A stretch of DNA of 8,088 nt from Bacillota bacterium (GTDB lineage Bacteria > Bacillota > Clostridia > Christensenellales > Aristaeellaceae): the NCBI GenBank assembly GCA_023392395.1, contig JAEVZE010000276.1, positions 1 to 8,088 on the forward strand, written 5' to 3'. Positions 1 to 6,582 of this stretch are shown in pieces. Position 1 is the first letter of the stretch. Every line of letters begins with the position of its first letter. The position numbers were made by a program, and so were the translations under genes. Below the pieces are notes generated by a model. The model was not told the DNA's origin. It saw nothing but the letters and a program-made list of their open reading frames with translations, and made no database searches.

Positions 1-474
1 GAGGCGGACGGCTCGGTTTCGGTGCCCCGCGTCACCGCGGGCTTCCTGCCCAACCGGTACAACAGCTTTATGCTGGCGCAGGAGCTTATGCTCCATGGCG
101 TGTTCTCCCACTTCATTCATCCGGACGACGTGCTGGACACAAGCCGCGGCGCGGACCAGGGTTGGACCGAGATGTACTCGGGCTTCTCCGGGCTGGTGAA
201 AGAAATCGCCCAAGCCTATCCGGCCCTGCGCTGGTCCACCGCCTCCGAGGGCGCGGCGGCGGTGCAGCGCTACGATCGGCTGCGGGTGACCTCCTCCCCG
301 GCGGAGGATGGGCTTGCGGTCAGCCTTTCGCAGTTTTACGACGAGGCGTGGCTGGCGATGAGGACCGATCACACGGTAAATTCGGTGGATGGCGGCGCGT
401 TCTTTCAAATCGGCCCCGGCTTCTATTGGATCCGCGCGGACAGGGCGCAGCTTCGCATTTCCTGGGGGGCGTAA
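1..474 (+). CDS. DUF2194-like protein, C-terminal part (5' end outside window)
   Basis: The reading frame is open from base 1, so this is the C-terminal ~157 residues of a longer protein; the GTG at 22 is an internal valine codon, not a start. The visible part looks like the end of a polysaccharide-deacetylase-like/TIM-barrel fold. A segment about an extended chain (FLPNRYNSFMLAQELM) is followed by FSHFIHPDDVLD (bases 112-147), where the His-Pro-Asp-Asp stretch resembles the late His motif of carbohydrate esterases. The tail (from about base 260) is rich in short beta-strands, as in an accessory beta-sandwich. DUF2194 proteins are known neighbours of PelF in Gram-positive Pel-like loci, and this gene ends 3 bases before pelF. 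By analogy with PelA it may deacetylate or hydrolyse the exported polysaccharide at the cell surface, but that is inference; the N-terminal catalytic half and any signal peptide cannot be seen. Another secreted glycan-active protein is possible. Confidence 0.6.
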   Translation, partial: EADGSVSVPRVTAGFLPNRYNSFMLAQELMLHGVFSHFIHPDDVLDTSRGADQGWTEMYSGFSGLVKEIAQAYPALRWSTASEGAAAVQRYDRLRVTSSPAEDGLAVSLSQFYDEAWLAMRTDHTVNSVDGGAFFQIGPGFYWIRADRAQLRISWGA

Positions 475-477
475 CGA

Positions 478-1923
478 ATGAGGATCTGCGTGATTTGCGA
501 GGGAAGCTACCCTTTTGTGGCGGGCGGCGTGTCGTCATGGCTTCAGGGGCTGATGAAGGCGATGCCCGGACACACATTCACGATCTGGGCCATCGGTGCG
601 CAGGAAAAGCAGCGGGGCCGCTACGCCTATGAGCTGCCCGCAAACGTCGCGGCGGTTCGGGAAGTCTTCCTCGATTCGGTGCTCGGGGAGCGACTGCGCC
701 GCGGCCGGAGAGCCCGAAAACTCACGCCGGCGCAGAAGGAAGCGATTCGCCGCATGCTCAGCTGCGCGTCACCCGACTGGCCCGAAATCTTCCGCTTTTT
801 CGGCGACGATCGCCGCCGGAACGTGGAATTCCTGCTGGATTACGAGTTTCTGATGCTGCTGGAGGAGATCTGTTCCAGAGACTTCCCCTACGTCGGCTTC
901 ACCGACTATTTCTGGACGATCCGGTCCATGTTCCTGCCGCTTCTGTACCTGATGGGGGAAGAGCCGCCCGAGGCGGACCTCTACTATTCGGTTTCCGCCG
1001 GTTACGCGGGGGTGCTCGGGGCAATGGCCTCGGTCCGGACGGGCAGGCCCTTCGTGCTGACCGAGCACGGCATCTACACTCGGGAGCGCGAGGAGGAAAT
1101 TCTGCGCACCAGCTGGGTGCCGCCGCACTTCAAAGACCTGTGGATCAGCATGTTCTACATGTTCACCCGGTGTGCCTATCGCTACGCCGCAAAGGCGACA
1201 TCGCTGTTCTACCGGGCCAGCCTGATCCAGCAGGAGATCGGCTGCCCGCCGTCCAAGTGCCAGGTGATCCCCAACGGCGTCCAATACGGCCGCTTCAGCG
1301 CCGTTCCGCCCAAGGAGCCGGACGGCTTTGTGGACATCGGCGCGGTGGTCCGCCTGGTGCCCATCAAGGACATCAAGACCATGCTCTACGCCTTTTCGAT
1401 GGTGGCCTCGGAGCGTCGGGACGTCCGGCTGCACATCATGGGCCCTACGGACGAGGACGAGGAATACTTTGACGAATGCGAGCGGCTGAGGGAAGACCTG
1501 GGGCTGGACAACGTGCTCTTCACCGGCCGGGTTGACGTGCAGGCCTATCTGAAAAAGATCGACTTCACCCTCCTGACCAGCATTTCCGAGGGCCAGCCGT
1601 TGGCCGTGCTGGAAGCCATGGCGGCCGGCCGGCCCGCGGTGACGACCGATGTGGGCAGCTGCCGGGAGCTGATCATGGGCGCGGGTGACGATTTCGGCCC
1701 GGCGGGGCTGTGCGTTCCGGTTATGCACCAGAGCGCGCTGGCCGAGGCGATGCTGACGCTTTGCGAGGATCCGGAAGCACGCAGGCGCATGGGCGACGCG
1801 GGTCGAAAGCGCGTGTACGCGCAGTACCGCCACGAAACGATGCTGGAGCGGTACGAAGGCGTTTTTCAGGAAGCGCTGGCGCATACGCCGGAAGGAGACG
1901 CGCATGGCGGGCATCGGATTTGA
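478..1923 (+). CDS. pelF: PelF-type GT4 glycosyltransferase
   Basis: This is a complete 481-residue protein, close to the usual PelF length. PelF is the cytosolic glycosyltransferase that polymerises the Pel backbone from a UDP-sugar. The N-terminal half (about 1-270) is the DUF3492-type domain and opens with the PelF signature GSYPFVAGGVSSW (residues 9-21). EHGIYTRERE at 196-205 is another strongly conserved PelF block. The C-terminal half is a GT-B nucleotide-sugar domain with NGV after the inter-domain linker, VVRLVPIKDIK (290-300), and the retaining GT4 EX7E motif at E371 and E379 in SEGQPLAVLEAMAAG. There is no signal peptide or membrane segment. The ATG at 478 lies 8 bases after a G-rich ribosome site (464-469) and 3 bases after the DUF2194 stop. 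The last 20 bases overlap pelG. The exact donor sugar cannot be read from sequence. Confidence 0.95.
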   Translation: MRICVICEGSYPFVAGGVSSWLQGLMKAMPGHTFTIWAIGAQEKQRGRYAYELPANVAAVREVFLDSVLGERLRRGRRARKLTPAQKEAIRRMLSCASPDWPEIFRFFGDDRRRNVEFLLDYEFLMLLEEICSRDFPYVGFTDYFWTIRSMFLPLLYLMGEEPPEADLYYSVSAGYAGVLGAMASVRTGRPFVLTEHGIYTREREEEILRTSWVPPHFKDLWISMFYMFTRCAYRYAAKATSLFYRASLIQQEIGCPPSKCQVIPNGVQYGRFSAVPPKEPDGFVDIGAVVRLVPIKDIKTMLYAFSMVASERRDVRLHIMGPTDEDEEYFDECERLREDLGLDNVLFTGRVDVQAYLKKIDFTLLTSISEGQPLAVLEAMAAGRPAVTTDVGSCRELIMGAGDDFGPAGLCVPVMHQSALAEAMLTLCEDPEARRRMGDAGRKRVYAQYRHETMLERYEGVFQEALAHTPEGDAHGGHRI

Positions 1924-3388
1924 ACTGAAAAAGCTGTTCGTGGGCCGTGGCGCGATCCGGAAACTGCGCGCCTACGCCTACGCAAGCATCGTCTGCTCCG
2001 GCACGATGCTGCTGGCGATCGGGCTTTTGATCGGAATTCAGCAGCTGGCAAAGCTGTCGGGCGCACCTGAGCACCAGCGTGAGACGCTGGTTTCAATGAT
2101 CATCTACGCCATGCTGTTCTCCATGCTGCTCACCTCGATTCTGCAGACACTACTCTCTCGCTACGTGGCGGACATGCTGTACCGGGAAATGCCGCATCGG
2201 GTGATGCCCTCGCTGCTGGGCGCGTCGCTCCTTCTGATGGTGCCGGGCGGGCTGGCATACGCGCTTCTGCTGATGGGCGCGCCGGAAATCCCCGCGATCG
2301 ACCGGGTGCTTGACTGGGTTCTCTTCATGGAGCTGATCCCAATCTGGCTGCAGATGGCGTACATCACCGCGGCAAAGGACTACCGGCGAATTCTGGAGGT
2401 GTTTGCCGCGGGGGTCGCCGTGGCGCTGATCCTGGGCGCAGCGCTGATCTTCACCGGGCTCAACGCGCAGACCACGCTACTCATCGCGCTGGCGGCGGGC
2501 TACGGAATCATGCTGACCGGCTTTACAGGCGTACTGCTTCGCTACTTTCCCTCCGGTTCGGGAAGCCCGTTCGCGTTTGTCGAATGGTTCGGCCACACTC
2601 CGAAGCTGATGGCGATCGGCTTTTTCGGCATGGCGGGCGCTTTCGCGCACCTGCTTCTGATGTGGTTCAGCCCGCTGGGGGAATCGGTGTCCGGGCCGTT
2701 TCGGCAAGCGTCCACCCACGACGCGGCGGCGTTTTACGCCTTTCTGGTGACGCTGCCGGCCAACGTCAACTTCGTCGTTTCGGTGGAGGTCAACTTTTAC
2801 CTGAAGTACAAGCAATATTTTAGCGCCATCGTCGGCGGCGGCACTCTGTCGGAAATCACCGGGGCGCGGGAGAGCATGACCACCGTACTCAAGCAGGAGG
2901 TCTTCAAACTCGCCCAGGTTCAGGTCTTCTTCATGGTCGCCTACGTCATCGTCATGCGTTATTTCCTGAAGACCATCGGTTTCACCACCGACATGATCGC
3001 CATGTTCCAGGTCATGAGCATCGGCTACAGCGCGTTTGCCATCGGAAACTGCTTGGCGCTATTGCTTTTGTACTTCAACGACCAGACCGGCGCGCTTTTG
3101 TCCACGGCGGTGTTTTTCGCGGTCAACGCGGCGGTCACCGCATGGACCGCAAACGGGTCGCCGCTATTTTATGACATCGGCCTGGTGGCGGGGGGAATCC
3201 TCATGTACCTGACGGCGCTGCCAAGGCTGCTGAGGTACGTCAAGCGCATCGACTACCATGTGTTCTGCGGTCAGCCTGTGCTGGCGCCGCAGGAAACCGG
3301 GCGGTGGACCCGTGCGGCCGCCTGGCTGGACGCCCGGACGGCGGGGCGGACGAGAAAAATCAAAGCTGGCAGGGGGATACAAACGTGA
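1904..3388 (+). CDS. pelG: PelG-type polysaccharide transporter (MOP/MATE-like)
   Basis: This 494-residue polytopic membrane protein begins with the diagnostic PelG N-terminus MAGIGFELKKLF. About 12 hydrophobic segments follow, the first at roughly residues 27-46, with others spread to about 450. Short charged loops separate them, and a basic, presumably cytosolic tail of about 35 residues ends the protein. PelG belongs to the flippase-like MOP superfamily and is thought to work with PelF, moving the growing polysaccharide across the cytoplasmic membrane. The ATG at 1904 is fixed by the family N-terminus and by GAAGGAG at 1891-1897, six bases upstream, inside the end of pelF. The 20-base overlap suggests translational coupling of synthase and transporter. 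Its TGA shares GTGA with the start of the CotH gene. Companion Pel proteins D and E are not in this window; they may lie upstream or be absent. Confidence 0.94.
   Translation: MAGIGFELKKLFVGRGAIRKLRAYAYASIVCSGTMLLAIGLLIGIQQLAKLSGAPEHQRETLVSMIIYAMLFSMLLTSILQTLLSRYVADMLYREMPHRVMPSLLGASLLLMVPGGLAYALLLMGAPEIPAIDRVLDWVLFMELIPIWLQMAYITAAKDYRRILEVFAAGVAVALILGAALIFTGLNAQTTLLIALAAGYGIMLTGFTGVLLRYFPSGSGSPFAFVEWFGHTPKLMAIGFFGMAGAFAHLLLMWFSPLGESVSGPFRQASTHDAAAFYAFLVTLPANVNFVVSVEVNFYLKYKQYFSAIVGGGTLSEITGARESMTTVLKQEVFKLAQVQVFFMVAYVIVMRYFLKTIGFTTDMIAMFQVMSIGYSAFAIGNCLALLLLYFNDQTGALLSTAVFFAVNAAVTAWTANGSPLFYDIGLVAGGILMYLTALPRLLRYVKRIDYHVFCGQPVLAPQETGRWTRAAAWLDARTAGRTRKIKAGRGIQT
3371..3387 (+). promoter_or_regulatory. 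Ribosome site and GTG start of the CotH gene, GTGA overlap
   Basis: AGGGGGAT at 3371-3378 sits upstream of a GTG at 3385, with the G-run ending 10 bases before it. The pelG stop TGA (3386-3388) overlaps this start as GTGA. The choice of GTG is supported by what follows: a short charged start, a hydrophobic run and a lipobox cysteine. The frame is also open from an ATG at 3304, but that start would put about 27 hydrophilic residues before the lipoprotein signal and has no comparable ribosome site. Confidence 0.8.
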
Positions 3389-5148
3389 AATGGAACCATT
3401 GGGCCGCGCTGCCCATCCTGATCGGCCTCCTGCTCATGGTGGGCTGCGGCAATGAACCGGCGGTCAAAGAGGCCGCCCCGGCGTCTACGGCCCAGGTTGT
3501 GGCCAAAATCGCGGCGGAGGACGTCGGCGATCTCTCTTTGAAGGACGACGCTTCCCTCTATTCGGCCTACGATTCGACCGATGTGGTGTGTTTTTACATC
3601 ACCGTGCGCAAGGGGAACGAAGCCGACGGAACCAATCACACGTTTGACGAAATCAACGCCTACAAAAACCTTCAGGGCATGACGAACGTGGAGAAAATCA
3701 AGGCCGACGCCGTTTTCCAGGTGGGAGACGAAAACGGCCCGCTGCCGGGCGAGGTCGGATTTGGGGCGATCGGCGCGAACGCGACCATCAATGTGCGCGG
3801 GCGCACCAGCACGGATTACCCCCAGAAGTCCTATCGCATCAGCCTTTTGGACAGCGCCGGGCTGTGGCGCGGACAGCGGGACATCGCGCTCAACAAGCAT
3901 CCGGGCGACCCTACGCGCCTCCGGAACATGCTGTTTTTCGAGCTGCTGCAGGATGTCCCCGGAATGGCCAGCCTCAGGACCCAGTTCGTCCACGTGTACA
4001 TCAAGGACGAAACCGCCCTTGACGCGCCGGACGGGTTTGAGGATTACGGGCTGTTCACCCAGGTGGAACTGCCCAACGGGCGGTATCTGAGGAACCACTC
4101 CCTGAGCAGGGACGGCGATCTGTACAAGGCGAACATCAGCGAAATGTACCGCTACCCCGATCAGCTGCGCCCGGCGGACGACCCAGAGTACGACGTAAAA
4201 ACCTTCAGCCAGGTGCTTGAGCCCAAGACGGGCAACGACCACACGAAGCTGCTGGCCATGCTGGACGCGGTGAACGACTACACCATTCCAATCGAGGAGG
4301 TCGTCGACCGGTATTTTAGCCTCGACAACCTGACCAGTTACCTCGCGTTCAACATCCTCATGGCCAACCCGGACTCGAACGCGCAGAATTACCTGCTCTA
4401 TAGCCCCGTCAACAGCGATAAATGGTACTACCTTTGCTGGGACGGCGACGGCTCGCTCTCCTACTCCGAAGATGCGCTTCTGAACAACGCCTGGACCGAG
4501 GGTGAATGGACGCGCGGCATTTCGGACTACTGGGGCGTTGTGCTGTTCAACCGGATGCTGAAGGTGGACACATACCGCGACGCGCTGACCCGAAAGGTGG
4601 AAGCGCTCCACAAGACGATCACGCCGGAGCGCATCGCTTCGATGATCGCGCGCTACCGCAAGGTCGTCGACCAGTACACCACCCGGATGCCCGACGCCGT
4701 CAACATGCTCATCCCCACCGCGAAGCTGGAAGAGGTGTACGAGAAAACGCCCTACGACACGGACAAGGCCTATGATTACTACATCGAATCGCTGAAAAAG
4801 CCGATGCCGTTCAACCTGGCCGACGTCGAAACGACCGCGAGCGCTCTGGCGCTAAACTGGACCGAGGCCTATGATTTCGGAGGCGAATTCATAAAGTACA
4901 GCGTGCAGGTCGCCAGCGACTGGACGTTCGCACCGGGGACACTGATCTGGGAGAGCGAGGGCCAGCTGGAAACCACGGCCTCCCTTGCAAAACCCGCGGC
5001 GGGGACTTACTATTGGCGCGTCATCGCCACCAACGAGGACGGACATTCGCAGGGTGCCTTCGATCAGGTGGAAACCGATTCCGGCGTGCATACGGGTATG
5101 CGCCGCTTCACGGTGAAGGCGGACGGAACGGTGGTGAACGAACCGTGA
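3385..5148 (+). CDS. CotH-type kinase lipoprotein with C-terminal FN3-like domain
   Basis: Started at GTG 3385 the protein has 587 residues. Residues 1-21 form a lipoprotein signal (hydrophobic run, then MVGC with C21 as the lipidated cysteine), so it should be anchored on the outer face of the membrane. Residues ~65-465 match the CotH family, whose studied spore-coat members are atypical protein kinases. Visible landmarks are RGRTSTDYPQKSYRI (138-152; the RG.TS element and lysine K148 of the nucleotide-binding side), NPDSNAQNYLLY (328-339; the D...N element, D330 and N335) and WDGDGS (352-357; metal-binding D353 and D355). Residues ~480-578 look like a fibronectin-III-type beta-sandwich, with the typical late strand TYYWRVIATNEDG. 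No spore-coat genes are nearby; the setting is exopolysaccharide synthesis. It may phosphorylate a surface protein or the glycan itself. The substrate is unknown. Confidence 0.88.
   Translation: MKWNHWAALPILIGLLLMVGCGNEPAVKEAAPASTAQVVAKIAAEDVGDLSLKDDASLYSAYDSTDVVCFYITVRKGNEADGTNHTFDEINAYKNLQGMTNVEKIKADAVFQVGDENGPLPGEVGFGAIGANATINVRGRTSTDYPQKSYRISLLDSAGLWRGQRDIALNKHPGDPTRLRNMLFFELLQDVPGMASLRTQFVHVYIKDETALDAPDGFEDYGLFTQVELPNGRYLRNHSLSRDGDLYKANISEMYRYPDQLRPADDPEYDVKTFSQVLEPKTGNDHTKLLAMLDAVNDYTIPIEEVVDRYFSLDNLTSYLAFNILMANPDSNAQNYLLYSPVNSDKWYYLCWDGDGSLSYSEDALLNNAWTEGEWTRGISDYWGVVLFNRMLKVDTYRDALTRKVEALHKTITPERIASMIARYRKVVDQYTTRMPDAVNMLIPTAKLEEVYEKTPYDTDKAYDYYIESLKKPMPFNLADVETTASALALNWTEAYDFGGEFIKYSVQVASDWTFAPGTLIWESEGQLETTASLAKPAAGTYYWRVIATNEDGHSQGAFDQVETDSGVHTGMRRFTVKADGTVVNEP
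5130..5147 (+). promoter_or_regulatory. Weak ribosome site and GTG start of the VTC gene, second GTGA overlap
   Basis: The CotH stop TGA (5146-5148) and a GTG start (5145-5147) overlap as GTGA. The only upstream purine-rich match is GGTGGTG at 5130-5136, which is weak, so re-initiation by ribosomes finishing the CotH gene is the likely mode. The start is supported because the conserved VTC N-terminal motif RHELKY begins at residue 7. An earlier in-frame start at 5013 would add 44 arginine-rich residues lying entirely inside the CotH gene. Confidence 0.7.
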
Positions 5149-5882
5149 GCCAGGCGGTTTACCGGCACGAATTGAAATACCTGATCAACCTGCCGGACTG
5201 GGCGCTTCTGCGCGCGCGCCTGGCGCCGGTCATGGAGCGGGACCAAAACGCCGGTCCCGGGGGGGAATACCACATCCGGAGCCTGTATTTTGACGACTAC
5301 TGGCAGAGCGCCTATGAGGAAAAGGAGCTGGGCGTGCTGACCCGGCGCAAGTACCGCCTTCGGGTGTACAATTGCTCAGACCGGCGGATTCAGCTCGAGC
5401 GAAAGGCGAAGTACGGCCAATACATCCGCAAGGAATCTGCGCCCATGACGCGGGATGAGGCGGAGCGGCTTCTGGGCGGCGAGTACCGGTTTCTTCTGGA
5501 CAGCCCGCACAACCTGCTCCGGGAGTTCTACTTTGAGTGCACCTCCCGCATCATGCGGCCCCGTGTGATCGTGGACTATGACCGGGAGCCGTTCGTGATG
5601 GAGGCGGGCGACGTGCGCATCACGTTCGACAAGCATGTGCGCTCGGGCTTCGGCGCGTTTTCTCTGTTTGACGCGGAGCTTCCAACCTGCGAGGCGCTCC
5701 CTGCGGATGAAATGATCATGGAGGTCAAGTTCACCACGTTCCTGCCCGGCGCGGTTAGGCGTCTTCTGCCGCCGCGCTCCAGCGAACTGACGGCGGCGTC
5801 CAAATATGTTTTGTGCTGCGACGCGGCGCCAAGGGACCGGTCAAATCATCGAACGGAGGGAATCCAATGGACAGCGCGTTGA
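5145..5882 (+). CDS. VTC-domain (polyphosphate-polymerase-like) protein
   Basis: The protein has 245 residues and is a single VTC domain, a member of the triphosphate tunnel metalloenzyme (TTM) fold whose yeast relative Vtc4 makes polyphosphate from ATP. The tunnel residues expected from that family are all present: RHELKY (7-12, K11), SLYFDD (46-51), RRKYRLRVY (67-75, basic R71 and R73), LERKAKYG (84-91, K87), RVIVDYDRE (140-148), RITFD (158-162), MEVKF (192-196, acidic E193) and SKYVLC (219-224, K220). The domain therefore looks catalytically intact. It has no SPX regulatory domain and no membrane segment, so it should be cytosolic and probably works against the membrane protein encoded next. 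Polyphosphate synthesis is inferred from the fold; other triphosphate chemistry is possible. The last 16 bases overlap the DUF4956 gene. Confidence 0.9.
   Translation: MSQAVYRHELKYLINLPDWALLRARLAPVMERDQNAGPGGEYHIRSLYFDDYWQSAYEEKELGVLTRRKYRLRVYNCSDRRIQLERKAKYGQYIRKESAPMTRDEAERLLGGEYRFLLDSPHNLLREFYFECTSRIMRPRVIVDYDREPFVMEAGDVRITFDKHVRSGFGAFSLFDAELPTCEALPADEMIMEVKFTTFLPGAVRRLLPPRSSELTAASKYVLCCDAAPRDRSNHRTEGIQWTAR
5855..5869 (+). promoter_or_regulatory. Ribosome site fixing the DUF4956 start
   Basis: GGAGGG at 5855-5860 lies six bases before ATG 5867, inside the end of the VTC gene. It selects this start over the in-frame ATG at 5813, which would add 18 residues and has no comparable site. Confidence 0.8.
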
Positions 5883-6565
5883 CATTCCGGGATGTTTTCA
5901 AGAAATCCTTTCTGGAGAGCGGCGGTTTTTTGCAGGGCGTGAGCATCGAGGTGCTGATCCGGGCGGCCGGGTACATTGTATTGTCACTCCTCGTCGGGCT
6001 TTTGCTGTATTGGCTGTACCGGAAGACCTACGGGGGCGTGGTGTACAGCCGGTCCTTCGCCACTTCGCTGGTGGGCATGACGGTTCTGACCTGCGCAATC
6101 ATCGTGACCATCCAGTCCAACATGGTTCTGTCGCTGGGCATGGTCGGCGCGCTTTCCATCGTACGGTACCGCACCGCCGTCAAGGACCCAATGGACCTTT
6201 TGTACCTGTTTTGGGCGGTGGCCTCGGGCATCGCAGTCGGCGCGGGCATGTTCTACATCGCGCTTTTCGTGCTGGTGGTGATGGCGATCCTTCTATTGAT
6301 CCTCAAGCGCCGCAAGGGCCCACGGGACGAAATGTACATCCTGCTGGTGCATTACACCGGCGACGGAATAGACGAGGCGATCCGCAGGGCGCTTGGCACC
6401 TTCCCATACAAGGTCAAGTCCAAGACGCTGCGCAAGCACGATGTGGAGATGGCGGTGGAAGTGCGCGTCAAGCGCAGCGCCACGGGCTTTGTGGACGCGC
6501 TGAGGAATCTGGACGGCATTCAGGACGTAACGCTCGTGCAGTACAGCGGCGACTACATCGACTGA
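5867..6565 (+). CDS. DUF4956 membrane protein
   Basis: The protein has 232 residues. An amphipathic N-terminus (1-32) leads into hydrophobic segments at about 33-51, 64-82 and 111-146, the last long enough for two passes. Between them is the conserved family core LSLGMVGALSIVRYRTAVKD (88-107), which looks like a re-entrant or interfacial loop with charged residues (R100, R102, K106, D107). The C-terminal ~80 residues (150-232) are soluble and alternate alpha and beta, consistent with a small ferredoxin-like cytosolic domain. DUF4956 has no established biochemical function. It commonly sits beside VTC-domain genes, as here, where the reading frames overlap by 16 bases. A fair inference is that it is the membrane partner of the VTC enzyme, perhaps comparable in role (not in sequence) to the membrane subunit Vtc1 of the yeast complex. 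Function remains open. Confidence 0.9.
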   Translation: MDSALTFRDVFKKSFLESGGFLQGVSIEVLIRAAGYIVLSLLVGLLLYWLYRKTYGGVVYSRSFATSLVGMTVLTCAIIVTIQSNMVLSLGMVGALSIVRYRTAVKDPMDLLYLFWAVASGIAVGAGMFYIALFVLVVMAILLLILKRRKGPRDEMYILLVHYTGDGIDEAIRRALGTFPYKVKSKTLRKHDVEMAVEVRVKRSATGFVDALRNLDGIQDVTLVQYSGDYID

Positions 6566-6567
6566 TC

Positions 6568-6582
6568 GGGGGTGTGCACATG
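6568..6582 (+). promoter_or_regulatory. Ribosome site fixing the DUF4832 start
   Basis: GGGGG at 6568-6572 ends seven bases before ATG 6580, in the 14-base gap after the DUF4956 stop. The frame stays open upstream for several hundred bases through the DUF4956 gene, but only ATG 6580 has this site and is directly followed by a clean signal peptide. Confidence 0.8.

Noticed and set aside
769..1914. 381-residue open frame on the - strand opposite pelF
   Set aside because: Arg/His/Ala-rich composition with no recognisable motif, fully antisense to a clear PelF; a typical high-GC mirror frame.
3271..4611. 446-residue open frame on the - strand opposite the CotH gene
   Set aside because: Val/His/Arg-rich low-information translation lying antisense to conserved CotH motifs; no ribosome site or family features seen.
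5806..6579. Upstream extension of the DUF4832 reading frame through the DUF4956 gene
   Set aside because: The translation is Arg/Gly-rich noise in the wrong frame of DUF4956; the signal peptide and ribosome site place the start at 6580.
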